Below are positions 25,059 through 33,962 of a stretch of 37,091 nt of DNA, in pieces. A program made the translations under genes and the position numbers. Every line of letters begins with the position of its first letter. Within the stretch, counting starts at the first letter, position 1. This DNA comes from an uncultured Actinomycetes bacterium (GTDB taxonomy: Bacteria; Actinomycetota; Coriobacteriia; Coriobacteriales; Atopobiaceae). The stretch is taken from contig ONMP01000006.1 in assembly GCA_900318935.1 (NCBI GenBank), forward strand, positions 1 to 37,091, written 5' to 3'. The notes under the pieces were generated by a model. It was not told the origin of the DNA. It made no database searches and saw nothing but the letters and a program-made list of their open reading frames with translations.

Positions 25059-25928
25059 TCACTTCCTTGACGACGCGGCACCCCTTTGTTCGAGAGAGGT
25101 CGCTTCCACCTCGTCAGACCTTGGCTCTTCTTCTTCGTCGCCACCCCCAAAGAGCGGTGTCGCGCGCGAGGTTATCTGGTCTCGCAATACCTCCTGCAGC
25201 TCGTCATCAACGCCCGCAATCGTACAGGAGAAGCGCACCTGTCCGTCACCCGTCGTCGACTTCGTCCAGACGTAGGTGATGAATGGGGTCAGGTCGCCAC
25301 TGGGCCTAAAGAAGCCAAACGGAGACAAGTGCTCAATCTGCCCGTTCTCGTCCAAGTACACGCTCACGTGGTAGATGACGGTGCTTATCTTTGGGTTGAG
25401 AAGCGAATTGACCGCAAACGCCGTCGCTTGGACCTGCGAGCCCGAAAGACAGGCGAGCGCGGTGGGAGACGTCGTGTCGATGACCGAGACCTCAATGCGA
25501 CCGGTGTTTTCGTCGGCCTCCTGCACCGAGAAGTCCTGTGGGAACTGCGTGAAGCCGTTTCCCCACTCGATGCCGCCGTCCATGGCCTCGGCCACAGTGT
25601 AGACGTTCACGTTGCCCGAGAGGTTTGCGGTGTTTTCGGCTCGCTTGGTTCCCACAAACAGTTGCAAGAATACGACAGCCCCCACAAAGACAACCACGAT
25701 GCCGGCTGCATACCGCTTGATGATCTGGCCGACGTTCGAACCTGAAGGGTCGTCGGTCGAGAGGGGGTCAACGTCGACGCCATGGCCCTTTTCCTGGCGG
25801 CGCTTGCGCTGTCGCTCGGCAGAGTCCTCGTCGGCATGGCCGGAATTGTCAACCTTGGCAAAGAGCTCCTCTGCCTCCTCGGCAGTGAGTGACCTGGGGT
25901 TGGGTGCGATTGGATGTTTGCTCACCAT
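25059..25928 (-). CDS. Uncharacterised single-pass membrane protein
   Basis: 289-aa protein with no family recognised. An N-terminal cytoplasmic part of about 85 residues is highly charged (EEAEELFAKVDN, SAERQRKRRQEKGH). One transmembrane segment follows at about 90-110 (YAAGIVVVFVGAVVFLQLF). The remaining 180 residues are predicted outside the membrane and resemble a folded beta-rich domain (GRIEVSVIDTTSPTALACLSGSQVQA, STVIYHVSVYLDENGQ), and end in a Glu-rich tail. The start ATG follows GAGG by four bases. Tight spacing to glgX suggests joint transcription, but nothing else links it to glycogen. Confidence 0.8.
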   Translation of the reverse strand: MVSKHPIAPNPRSLTAEEAEELFAKVDNSGHADEDSAERQRKRRQEKGHGVDVDPLSTDDPSGSNVGQIIKRYAAGIVVVFVGAVVFLQLFVGTKRAENTANLSGNVNVYTVAEAMDGGIEWGNGFTQFPQDFSVQEADENTGRIEVSVIDTTSPTALACLSGSQVQATAFAVNSLLNPKISTVIYHVSVYLDENGQIEHLSPFGFFRPSGDLTPFITYVWTKSTTGDGQVRFSCTIAGVDDELQEVLRDQITSRATPLFGGGDEEEEPRSDEVEATSLEQRGAASSRK

Positions 25929-26046
25929 GGGACCTCGGGTATAGACACAGACGTGATTAGTATACGCATATCGTCTGCCGACAAGCCCCTCATGATATCC
26001 AGCTTAAAGAAACGCCACGAACGACGGCTCATGGTCGCTAGGCGAT

Positions 26047-26069
26047 GAGGCGGGAATGATTCCCGCCTC
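26047..26069 (-). terminator. Hairpin after nadE
   Basis: A perfect 10-bp stem, GAGGCGGGAA at 26047-26056 and TTCCCGCCTC at 26060-26069, with a 3-base loop. It lies 21 bases past the nadE stop. No T run follows, so the intrinsic-terminator call is moderate. Confidence 0.6.
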
Positions 26070-26089
26070 CATTAGGCGAAACATCTGGC

Positions 26090-28018
26090 CTACCCCAGTT
26101 GATCGAGCTCGGCTAGCCACAACGTCGCCAAGGCATCGCTGGGCATGCGTAGGTCACCGCGTGGGCTGACACCGACCGAACCGACCTTTGGTCCGTCTGG
26201 CAGACAGCTACGTTTGAACTGTTGGGCAAAGAAGCGCCGGTAGAAGGTTCGCAACCACTTGAGTATTGTCGCGTCGTCATAGGTGCCTGCAAAGGCGGCA
26301 CGTGCAAGCCGATACAGCTTGCGCGGCCTCATGCCATGGCGAAGCACCTGATACAGCACGAAGTCGTGCAACTCGTAGGGACCCACCAAGTCCTCGGTCT
26401 GCTGCGCGATGGTACCGTCTTCGTTGGCGGGAAGAAGCTCGGGCGAGACGGGCGTGTCAAGCACGTCATAGAGCACGCGCGCCTCCACGTCGTTGCCGCA
26501 GGTATCGGCCACATAGCGCACCAGATGTCGAATGAGCGTCTTTGGCACGCCACCGTTCACGCAATACATGCTCATATGGTCACCGTTGTAGGTAGCCCAG
26601 CCAAGTGCCAGCTCGCTGAGATCGCCCGTACCCACCACGAGGCCACCCTCCTGGTTGGCGATGTCCATGATGATCTGCGTACGCTCGCGCGCTTGTGCGT
26701 TCTCGTAGGTTACATCGTGGACGTTCTCGTCGTGCCCGATGTCAGCGAAGTGCTGGCGCACCGAGGCCGCGATGCTCACCTCACGAAGCTGCACACCGAG
26801 CGCCTCAGCGAGCGTTGTGGCGTTGCCTTTCGTGCGGCTCGTCGTGCCGAAGCCCGGCATCGTAACGGCGATGATGCCGTGGCGGTCGAGACCAAGCAGG
26901 TCAAACGCGCGCACGCTGACGAGCAGGGCAAGTGTTGAATCCAAGCCGCCCGAGATGCCAATAACCGCGCAGGTGCCATGCGTGTGCTGGATCCTCTTTG
27001 CAAGGCCATATGCCTGGATGTCAAAGACCTCCTCGCAGCGGTCGGCGCGCTCTGCCTCCTCGCCGGGCACGAATGGATGGGGATCGACCGTGCGCGTGAG
27101 CTCGGTCGTCGCAACTTCGAGCTCGAAGCGCGACACCATGTGCCCTACTGCCTCAGGCACCAAGGCAACGTCAAACGTAGACATGCGCCGACGCTCGGCA
27201 ACCAACGACGCCACGTCAATCTCGGTCGTCGCCGATCCCGGACCAAAGGCTGCCGACTCCGCAAACAGACACCCGTTCTCCGCGATGAGGCCTTGCCCCG
27301 CAAAGACTGCGTCTGTGGTGGATTCGCCCCAGCCAGCGCTCGCATATGCGTAGGCACAGACGAGGCGTGCCGACTGACCGACCACAAGGTTGCGACAATA
27401 GGTGGCCTTGCCCACGGCAGCGTTCGTCGCCGATAGATTTACGACAAGCGTAGCCCCCGCCAGCGCGTGAGAGATGCTTGGCGGCTGCGGTGCCCACAGG
27501 TCTTCGCATATCTCCGCAGCGACCACGAGCTCGGGCACGCTCTCGCAGGCAAAGAGCTGGTTGGCACCAAATGTCGCAAAGTGTCCGGGCGCAAACTCGA
27601 CGACTTCGCAGATCTGGGGCCCCGCCGAGAAGTGCCTGGCCTCGTACGATTCGTTGAAGTTCGGGACAAAGCGCTTGGGCACGATGCCGAGCACGTCACC
27701 CGAGCTGAGGGCGGCGGCGCAGTTGTAGAGCTTAGTGCCCACGCGCAATGGCGCGCCCACAAAGACAAGCGCATCGAGGTCGGCCGTCGCCGCGGCAAGC
27801 TCTAGGACACCGTTGCATGCCGCATCGAGCAGTGTGTCTTGCCAAAAGAGGTCCTCGCAGGTGTAGCCCGTCACGCACAGCTCGGGCAGCACGATGACCT
27901 TCGCCCCTGCCGCCGCCTCCTCGCGCATCGCCTCGACGCACATCTCGACGTTGTAACTGACATCAGCCACCCGCACTCGCGGCGTCCGCACCGCGACCTT
28001 CACGAATCCATCCTGCAT
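26090..28018 (-). CDS. nadE: Glutamine-dependent NAD+ synthetase
   Basis: Last step of NAD synthesis: amidates deamido-NAD using ammonia released from glutamine. 642 aa from the ATG at 28018, four bases behind the strong AAGGGAGGT box; upstream codons of the open frame have no such site. The N-terminal nitrilase-type glutaminase domain shows the Glu of LPELCVTGYTCEDLFWQ, the Lys of VPKRFVPNF and the Cys of AEICEDLW. The C-terminal synthetase domain has the ATP pyrophosphatase loop GISGGLDSTLAL near residue 350 and GTGDLSELALGWATYNGDHMS. The length fits the long, glutamine-using class seen in actinobacteria. Confidence 0.95.
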   Translation of the reverse strand: MQDGFVKVAVRTPRVRVADVSYNVEMCVEAMREEAAAGAKVIVLPELCVTGYTCEDLFWQDTLLDAACNGVLELAAATADLDALVFVGAPLRVGTKLYNCAAALSSGDVLGIVPKRFVPNFNESYEARHFSAGPQICEVVEFAPGHFATFGANQLFACESVPELVVAAEICEDLWAPQPPSISHALAGATLVVNLSATNAAVGKATYCRNLVVGQSARLVCAYAYASAGWGESTTDAVFAGQGLIAENGCLFAESAAFGPGSATTEIDVASLVAERRRMSTFDVALVPEAVGHMVSRFELEVATTELTRTVDPHPFVPGEEAERADRCEEVFDIQAYGLAKRIQHTHGTCAVIGISGGLDSTLALLVSVRAFDLLGLDRHGIIAVTMPGFGTTSRTKGNATTLAEALGVQLREVSIAASVRQHFADIGHDENVHDVTYENAQARERTQIIMDIANQEGGLVVGTGDLSELALGWATYNGDHMSMYCVNGGVPKTLIRHLVRYVADTCGNDVEARVLYDVLDTPVSPELLPANEDGTIAQQTEDLVGPYELHDFVLYQVLRHGMRPRKLYRLARAAFAGTYDDATILKWLRTFYRRFFAQQFKRSCLPDGPKVGSVGVSPRGDLRMPSDALATLWLAELDQLG

Positions 28019-28187
28019 GGAAACCTCCCTTGTTCGCGTGCCACTCGCCAAAGTGTAGCAAAAGGCAGTGCCATCTCGAGGACATGACATATGCATGAAG
28101 CAATAGCCGAGCAAATAAGCTCCGACGCGCTACGCGAGAGACGGCACAAGGAAGTCCTTGCCCCTTTGTGCACCAACCGCCGGTTAC

Positions 28188-28679
28188 TTACGCTGACGCA
28201 AGCGCCGCGACAATGGCCTCGGCGCGTGCCCCGTGCGCATAGAACGCCACCTCACGTGCGGGTTCCTGCCCTGGCGCGGCCTCGTCATCGAGTCGGCTCA
28301 GCACCACGTCCAGGCGCTCGCTTCCCAGCTGGTCTGCAAACTGCTCGCCCCATTCGATCACACACGGACCATCGTCGCCGAGCACGTCAAAGATGCCCGT
28401 GTCGTCAAGCTGCGCGGAGTTGTCGAGCCGATAAAGGTCGTAGTGATAGAGCGGCATCTCTGTGCCTTCGTAGACCATTCCGATGGTAAAGGTCGGACTA
28501 CACACGTCGTCGGTGACACCCATACCAGACGCGATACCTTTGGTGAGTTGCGTCTTTCCCGCTCCAAGATCACCCGTGAGCACGAGCACGTCTCCTGCCT
28601 CAAGCAGCTCGCCGAGTTGCCGTCCCAGCGCAATCGTCTCTTTGGTGGAACGAGTCACGCAGCGCCAGCCGGCGTCCAT
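28188..28679 (-). CDS. tsaE: tRNA t6A37 threonylcarbamoyltransferase complex ATPase TsaE
   Basis: ATPase that works with TsaB and TsaD to make N6-threonylcarbamoyladenosine at tRNA position 37. 163 aa from the ATG at 28679. The Walker A loop GDLGAGKTQLTKGIA lies near residue 36, followed by SPTFTIGMVYEG and YHYDLYRLD, then VIEWGEQF, the family's usual order. The start overlaps the stop of the upstream uracil-DNA glycosylase gene in the string TGATG, so translation is probably coupled. An in-frame start 15 codons earlier would lie inside that gene and is less likely. Confidence 0.94.
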   Translation of the reverse strand: MDAGWRCVTRSTKETIALGRQLGELLEAGDVLVLTGDLGAGKTQLTKGIASGMGVTDDVCSPTFTIGMVYEGTEMPLYHYDLYRLDNSAQLDDTGIFDVLGDDGPCVIEWGEQFADQLGSERLDVVLSRLDDEAAPGQEPAREVAFYAHGARAEAIVAALASA

Positions 28680-29353
28680 CACATGCCGCCTTTGTTTGGG
28701 GTGGCGGGGTGCTCGGCCAGCCATGTGCCGAGCAAGCGGAAGTCGTCCTCAAGAACGGGCTGCCACTCGCGATGGTAGAGCGCGGCCGCCGGGTGGAAGG
28801 TGGGGAGCACCGCAAAGTGCCCCGTCTGGTGGAAGCGTCCACGCAGACTCGTAATGCCTTTTTCGGTGCGCAGGATGAAGTGAGCGGCGAAGTTGCCTAG
28901 ACATACGATGACGTCGGGCCAGATAGAGCGCACCTGTTCGCGCAGGAACGGAGAGCAAGCGGTAATCTCCTCGGGCTTGGGATTGCGATTGTTTGGCGGG
29001 CGGCATTTCACCACGTTGGCAATGTAGACGTCTGAGCGCCGCAAACCAGCGAGCGCCAAAAGCGCGTCGAGGTTATGTCCGGCCGCGCCGACGAACGGCT
29101 CGCCCTGCAGGTCTTCGTTGCGTCCGGGACCCTCTCCCACGACCATGACCCGCGCGTTGGGATTGCCCACGCCAAAGACGAGGTTCGTGCGCGTCTCGCC
29201 AAGCGGACAGAGCTGGCAATTGCCCATGAAATCACGTATCTCTTCAAGGGTTACTTCCTGCGGCCTCTGATGGTCGTGGCCCGGGATACGCATGATGGGC
29301 ATGGTCTCATCCTCCTCGGTCAGGTAGGTGCGCTTACGTCGTTGTCGTGCCAC
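28679..29353 (-). CDS. Uracil-DNA glycosylase, family 4 type (Fe-S)
   Basis: Removes uracil from DNA to start base excision repair. 224 aa. Motif A is [20 protein letters not shown] near residue 75 and motif B is [12 protein letters not shown] near residue 187. The four Cys for a 4Fe-4S cluster are plausible: NCQLCPLG near 50, [10 protein letters not shown] near 117 and [10 protein letters not shown] near 131. These place it in the thermostable/actinobacterial UDG family 4 rather than the Ung type. Starts at GTG, six bases after GGAGG. It lies 33 bases after alr and overlaps tsaE by one base, so alr-udg-tsaE is a likely operon. Confidence 0.92.
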   Translation of the reverse strand: MARQRRKRTYLTEEDETMPIMRIPGHDHQRPQEVTLEEIRDFMGNCQLCPLGETRTNLVFGVGNPNARVMVVGEGPGRNEDLQGEPFVGAAGHNLDALLALAGLRRSDVYIANVVKCRPPNNRNPKPEEITACSPFLREQVRSIWPDVIVCLGNFAAHFILRTEKGITSLRGRFHQTGHFAVLPTFHPAAALYHREWQPVLEDDFRLLGTWLAEHPATPNKGGM

Positions 29354-29386
29354 GTTTTTCCTCCGGTCGTCGCGCGTTTCCGTGCG

Positions 29387-30550
29387 TCAGACGTAGACCT
29401 TCTCCAGGCGAAGGCCGAAGTCGCAGACAACCTCGTAGTTGATGGTGTCGCGCTTGGCGGCCATGTCATCGGCCGAGATGAACTCGTCGCCGTCATGGCC
29501 CAGCACGGTGACCACGTCGCCGTACTCCACGGCGGTCGTGGGCCGATAGGCTCGCACGTTGTTGACGCTCACTTCAAACATGAACTGGTCCATGCAGATG
29601 CGCCCCACTTGACGGCAGCGCTCACCGCGCACGAGGACGTCCATCTGGCCCGAAAGGGTTCGCGACAGACCGTCCGCATAGCCAATGGGAACCGTGCATA
29701 TCTGGATATTTGGCTTAGGTACGCGATATGTCATGCCGTAGCTCACGCCTGTGCCTACCTCGGGCTGCTCGACACGTGTGACACGGCCACGCACGCTCAT
29801 AGCCGGATCGAGGTGCACCTCACGCCGCGTCTCGTAAGAGGGGTGCAGACCGTAGAGGCCGATGCCAACGCGGCACATGTCCTCGTGAACTTCGGGATGC
29901 ATAATCGTTGCCGGTGTGTTTGCGCAGTGAACAAGGCCCGTCCTAAGGCCGGCATCCTCAAGCGCCTGAACCGCCTCGCCAAATCGGCGCGCCTGCATCT
30001 GGAAGTCCCAGTCACGCGGCATGTCGGCAGTTGCGAAGTGCGTGAACGTGCCAGCACACTCGATACCCCGATGGAAGTGAATCGAGCGGCGCATCTCCAC
30101 TACGTCGCGCCAGTTGACGCCGATGCGCGTCATGCCCGTGTCGATAGCCAAGTGATAGCGGGCGACCTTGCCGGCTGCAGCGGCGCATTCGCCAAGAGCG
30201 AGGGCGAAGTCCTGCTCATAGAGCGCGGGCATGAGGTCGTAGTCCACAATGCGCTGAACCGTCTCGATGGGCGGCTGCGACAGAATCAGGATGGGCTCGG
30301 CGATGCCCGCCTCGCGCAGTTCCACGCCCTCCGTGACGGTGGCAACGGCGAACTGGTCACCACCGGAACGGCGCATGGCCTTCGCGCACTGCACCGCGCC
30401 GTGACCGTAGGCATCAGCCTTTACCACGCACATCATCTGCACGTTGCGCGCCATCATGCGTCGCAGTGCCGTCGTGTTGCGACGTATGGCGTCGAGGTCG
30501 ATCTCGACCCACGCCCAGCGGTCCTCCGGACCTATTGCTCGCTGTGCCAT
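29387..30550 (-). CDS. alr: Alanine racemase
   Basis: PLP enzyme making D-alanine for peptidoglycan. 387 aa from the ATG at 30550, eight bases after AGGAGG; the longer open frame has no comparable site. The PLP lysine is in VVKADAYGHG near residue 40. AIDTGMTRIG near 134, ECAGTFTHFATAD near 165 and GIGLYG near 228 are family motifs. The second catalytic base is likely the Tyr of VSYGMTYR near residue 265, and CMDQFMFEV near 316 matches the substrate-binding region. First gene of the alr-udg-tsaE set, divergent from the tsaB-rimI-tsaD fusion. Confidence 0.96.
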   Translation of the reverse strand: MAQRAIGPEDRWAWVEIDLDAIRRNTTALRRMMARNVQMMCVVKADAYGHGAVQCAKAMRRSGGDQFAVATVTEGVELREAGIAEPILILSQPPIETVQRIVDYDLMPALYEQDFALALGECAAAAGKVARYHLAIDTGMTRIGVNWRDVVEMRRSIHFHRGIECAGTFTHFATADMPRDWDFQMQARRFGEAVQALEDAGLRTGLVHCANTPATIMHPEVHEDMCRVGIGLYGLHPSYETRREVHLDPAMSVRGRVTRVEQPEVGTGVSYGMTYRVPKPNIQICTVPIGYADGLSRTLSGQMDVLVRGERCRQVGRICMDQFMFEVSVNNVRAYRPTTAVEYGDVVTVLGHDGDEFISADDMAAKRDTINYEVVCDFGLRLEKVYV

Positions 30551-30809
30551 CGCGTCTCCCTCCTGCTCGTCTTGACACGCCGTCGGCGCGCCTCCTAAAG
30601 AATAGTCAAACCTAGATGGACTCGCAACAGATTCACGAGGGGTACCCTTTCTGCACCCCAACTGCCCCGCCGTTTCCCGGTACAGGAGGGCATGGACCCT
30701 TTCGTGCGCAAAGGAAACGGAGCCGATTCATCGAAGCTGTGTTTCCGCGATGGCAGTCTCGCGTCGCGTGCTACACTTCTTTGCGTTATGTAACGGAGGG
30801 AGACCCTGC
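30551..30809. promoter_or_regulatory. Divergent alr / tsaB-rimI-tsaD intergenic region
   Basis: A 259-bp gap between head-to-head genes must hold promoters for both strands. An inverted repeat CCGTTTCC at 30670-30677 and GGAAACGG at 30713-30720 lies in the middle. For the plus strand TACACT at 30772-30777 could be a -10 box, 33 bases before the start codon, but its -35 partner is poor. The palindrome GGGTACCC lies near 30641. None of these is firm. Confidence 0.35.
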
Positions 30810-33338
30810 ATGAACAAGCGAACCATACTTGCAATCGACACCTCTTCAGACATGCTTTGCTGCGCCGTGGGGCACGTGGCCGAGGAGGGTGGCACGCCCG
30901 TCGTCGGAGCGGTGGAGTTGCTGGCAAGCCGTGACTACCCATGCCGGCGCCATGCCAACGAAGAGCTTGTCATCACCGTGCGCGAGGTGCTTTCCATGGC
31001 CGGTCTCTCTATGTCTGACGTGGATGCCGTACTCGTCGGTCGCGGTCCAGGCTCGTTCACTGGCGTGCGCATCGGCATCGCCACTGCCAAGGGACTTTCT
31101 TGCGGACTTGGAAAGCCGCTCTTGGGCTGCTCGACACTCGATGCGACCGCGTGGACAGCTTGGATGTCTGGGATACGAGGAAAGCTTGCCGTGGCAATGG
31201 ACGCCATGCGCGGTGAAGTCTATCCGGGCGTTTACGTGCTTGATGAGTGGGGCGCTCACAGGACGTTTGCGAGCGAGACGGTTCAGGCCGCTGACGAGTG
31301 CGTTGCGGAATGGACGGCACGCGATGACGCAGGCGAGCTCATACTTACGGGCAACGGCTTGTTTAAGTATCGCGTTCGTTTCGAAGAGGCTGGCCTCACG
31401 AACGTCGTGGAAGAGCGCCTATGGTATCCCACCGGCGAGGCCCTGATGTATGCTTGGGTCGATCAAAAGGGACGTCAATCCCTTACGCGCGACGCCTCTG
31501 AGCTAGGCGATCCGGCGCTGGTGCTCCCGGTCTACACCCGGCTTTCCGATGCTGAGGAAAACGAGCGCAAGCGGCTAGGCCTGTCCCAACCGGCAAGCGT
31601 CATGATGACGGGCGTTGCCGACGAGTTGGCGGATCTGCACCTCCAGCTTCGCCCGATGTCGGTCAATGACCTGGAACAGGTAGTGGCGCTTGAGCAGGAG
31701 GCATTTGCGGGAGGCGTACACAACCCCTGGTCTTATTCGCTCTTTGAAGACGAGCTTGCACAGCCGGGTCGCACGTGGTGGGTCGCGCATGACAGGGGCG
31801 AAATCATCGGTTTCGCCGGTGGCATGCGAGCCGGCGACACGCTCGAAGTGCTTGACGTCGCGGTGGCACCTGCCCGTCAGCGCGAGGGCATTGCGCGACG
31901 TCTCGTGCGCCGTATCGCCTACGATGGGCACGTACTCGGTGCGCAGAACATCACCCTTGAGGTAGCAGAAGGAAACGTCGCAGGTCAGGCGCTCTACACG
32001 TCGTTGCGTTTCGAGCAGGTCGGCCGAAGGCGCGAATACTACGGCAAGGGCAACGACGCACTCATCATGACAGCTGAACTTCCGTTGGTAACCACCCACG
32101 AAAAGGATGGGTCGCACGCGGTGCCAACTGAAGGCTCCGTCAGCGACGCAGCAGACGCAACCTCAAGCGCCCACGCATCCGTACTCCCAGAGCCGCAAAC
32201 TTCCGTGCGACCGTGGCCCATCGTGTGTGCTCCTCGTGACGAGGAGGCTTGTGTGCGCATTGAGGCCGCGGGACCACTCGTACTCGGCATCGAGTCCTCC
32301 TGCGACGAGACAGCCATGTCAGTGATTGATGGCGAGGGGCGCGTAATCGCAAATGTAGTTGCCACCCAAATTGACTTCCACGCGCGATTTGGCGGCGTGG
32401 TGCCCGAGATTGCGAGTCGAAAGCATACCGAGGCTATCGTCGGCGTGTTTGAGGAGACGCTAGCTCAGGCGGGAGCGACACTTGGAGTTGACACGCTAGC
32501 ACCGAACGATCTGGCTGCCGTGGGAGTTACCGCAGGCCCGGGACTCGTCGGGGCACTCGTCGTGGGCGTAGCCTTTGCGAAGGGGCTGTGCGCTGCGACG
32601 GAGTTGCCGCTCATCGCGGTCAACCACCTGGAGGGTCACCTTCTGGCAAATTTGTTTGCGACGCCGGACCTCGAACCGCCCTTCGTGGCAAGCCTCGTAA
32701 GCGGCGGCAACACGATGCTCGTCCATGTGCGTGCATGGGGTGACTATGAGTTGCTCGGCGCGACCATCGACGACGCGGTCGGCGAGGCGTTTGACAAGGT
32801 TGCCAAAGCGCTGGGTCTGGGATACCCCGGGGGACCCGTGATCAGCAAGCTAGCTACCAAAGGCAACCGTCGCGCAATTCATTTCCCACGCGCGATGATG
32901 CACAGCGGCGATTACCGGTTCTCGCTCAGCGGCCTCAAAACGGCTGTTATCACCTACATCCAATCGGAGAACAAAGCTGGACGCGCCATCAACCTGCCCG
33001 ACTTGGCCGCGAGCTTCGAAGCGGCAGTCATAGACGTACAGGTGGCCAAGGCTTTGAAGGCCGTCGAGGAGTGCGGCGTCGCGGACTTCTGCGTAGGCGG
33101 CGGCGTGGCAGCAAACCCGCAGCTACGCGAGGCATATCTGCGTGAGTTTGGCAAGCGTGGTGTCCGAGTAACGGTGCCTCCGATGAAAGCTTGCGGCGAC
33201 AACGGTGCGATGATTGCTCTGGCAGCACTGCGCAGTTACCACGCAGGACTCTTGGCTGACCTCTCGCTCGACGCGGCACCCAACGCAAAGCTTGACGCTT
33301 GGACCTGCGACGTAGCTCCTGTGGCACAAGTTTGGTAG
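30810..33338 (+). CDS. TsaB-RimI-TsaD fusion: tRNA t6A37 synthesis and S18 acetyltransferase
   Basis: 842-aa protein joining three usually separate enzymes. Residues 1 to about 260 are TsaB (ILAIDTSSDML, RGPGSFTGVRIGIATAKGLS), the scaffold partner of TsaD. Residues about 276-430 are a GNAT acetyltransferase like RimI, which acetylates ribosomal protein S18 (acetyl-CoA loop RQREGIARRLV). A variable linker of about 55 residues follows. From about 490, TsaD has LGIESSCDETAMSVI, metal ligands in VNHLEGHLLANLF, SGGNTMLV and GGGVAANPQLRE, so its active site looks intact. It transfers the threonylcarbamoyl group to tRNA A37. The ATG at 30810 follows GGAGGGA; the open frame extends 20 codons further without support. 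tsaE lies on the opposite strand about 2 kb away. Confidence 0.95.
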   Translation: MNKRTILAIDTSSDMLCCAVGHVAEEGGTPVVGAVELLASRDYPCRRHANEELVITVREVLSMAGLSMSDVDAVLVGRGPGSFTGVRIGIATAKGLSCGLGKPLLGCSTLDATAWTAWMSGIRGKLAVAMDAMRGEVYPGVYVLDEWGAHRTFASETVQAADECVAEWTARDDAGELILTGNGLFKYRVRFEEAGLTNVVEERLWYPTGEALMYAWVDQKGRQSLTRDASELGDPALVLPVYTRLSDAEENERKRLGLSQPASVMMTGVADELADLHLQLRPMSVNDLEQVVALEQEAFAGGVHNPWSYSLFEDELAQPGRTWWVAHDRGEIIGFAGGMRAGDTLEVLDVAVAPARQREGIARRLVRRIAYDGHVLGAQNITLEVAEGNVAGQALYTSLRFEQVGRRREYYGKGNDALIMTAELPLVTTHEKDGSHAVPTEGSVSDAADATSSAHASVLPEPQTSVRPWPIVCAPRDEEACVRIEAAGPLVLGIESSCDETAMSVIDGEGRVIANVVATQIDFHARFGGVVPEIASRKHTEAIVGVFEETLAQAGATLGVDTLAPNDLAAVGVTAGPGLVGALVVGVAFAKGLCAATELPLIAVNHLEGHLLANLFATPDLEPPFVASLVSGGNTMLVHVRAWGDYELLGATIDDAVGEAFDKVAKALGLGYPGGPVISKLATKGNRRAIHFPRAMMHSGDYRFSLSGLKTAVITYIQSENKAGRAINLPDLAASFEAAVIDVQVAKALKAVEECGVADFCVGGGVAANPQLREAYLREFGKRGVRVTVPPMKACGDNGAMIALAALRSYHAGLLADLSLDAAPNAKLDAWTCDVAPVAQVW

Positions 33339-33508
33339 AACTGCGACTGCTGCACCCTAGTCCTCACCGTAAATCAACTGTACTTGTGAATGGGTATTTA
33401 CTTATCGTTATTTTGCTTGTCTCTAGCGGGCAATTCCTTCGACTACCTTTGCATGAGTCGTGGCGCAGGCGCGAGAAACGACCTGATCGAACATGGCAGG
33501 TTTGCAAA
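33339..33508. other. Gene-free stretch after the tsaD fusion
   Basis: 170 bases with no credible gene. A weak inverted repeat, GTAAAT at 33369-33374 and ATTTAC at 33396-33401, followed by TTATCGTTATTTTG, could end the upstream transcript. Base composition is more AT-rich than the flanking genes. Confidence 0.4.
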
Positions 33509-33665
33509 TAGTGTACATTTGGTTTTGTGGAGACGACAAAACCCCAGATAACAGATATTTTTCAGGTTCAAATGCGCACTGTGTATTTTATACAGTGCGC
33601 ATTTGAACCTGAAAAGATTCCGTCAACTGGGGTTTTGTGAACTTTTCAGCTTTAAAGGTACACTA
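33509..33665. mobile_element. 157-bp palindromic MITE-like element
   Basis: The stretch is a nested imperfect palindrome. The ends are TAGTGTAC at 33509-33516 and GTACACTA at 33658-33665. An 11-bp pair (CAAAACCCCAG at 33537-33547, CTGGGGTTTTG at 33627-33637) and a perfect 24-bp pair (33559-33582 with 33592-33615) lie inside, with equal arm lengths throughout. There is no open frame of note. A short, non-coding, symmetrical element with matched termini fits a MITE. The transposase family that would move it is not known. A structured RNA or regulatory element is the alternative. Confidence 0.6.
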
Positions 33666-33962
33666 ATTCCCAGAGACGTTCCACGCTGGTCGGCTATTGG
33701 GCACTCTTCCGAGCCACGAGGTGCCATTGCGCGCCATCGGCTAAGGCGACACGGACCCAACATTCAGTTTCGGGTGCCAGCGCCTGTCAGATTCCTCGTT
33801 TGGAAGGTCAAGCCGACCGGCACCCGCGACAACTGAAACCAAAAGCAGCCCGAAAAAGCGCCGACATAGCTCTCAGCATATGCCGGACATGTCCCGAGGT
33901 GAGTTCCCGCAGCGAGTTTGAAGGTCTGGATTGACACATTCGGCTAGAGCAGCCTCAATCCG
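33666..33962. other. Gene-free stretch with inverted repeats
   Basis: About 300 bases between the palindromic element and the broken yccF gene. CGGGTGCC at 33771-33778 pairs with GGCACCCG at 33819-33826, extended by CAGTT/AACTG with a small bulge; GGTCGGCT near 33687 can also pair with AGCCGACC near 33811. The plus-strand 77-codon frame at 33603-33836 starts inside the palindrome and has no family resemblance, so it was not called. A structured RNA is possible but unproven. Confidence 0.4.

Noticed and set aside
28143..28164. Hairpin CAAGGA/TCCTTG after tsaE
   Set aside because: The loop would be only two bases and no T run follows; too weak to call as a terminator.
29075..30598. 507-codon plus-strand frame
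   Set aside because: Antisense to udg and alr, with no recognisable domain and no plausible start site.
33603..33836. 77-codon plus-strand frame
   Set aside because: It starts inside the right arm of the palindrome and the product looks like no protein family.
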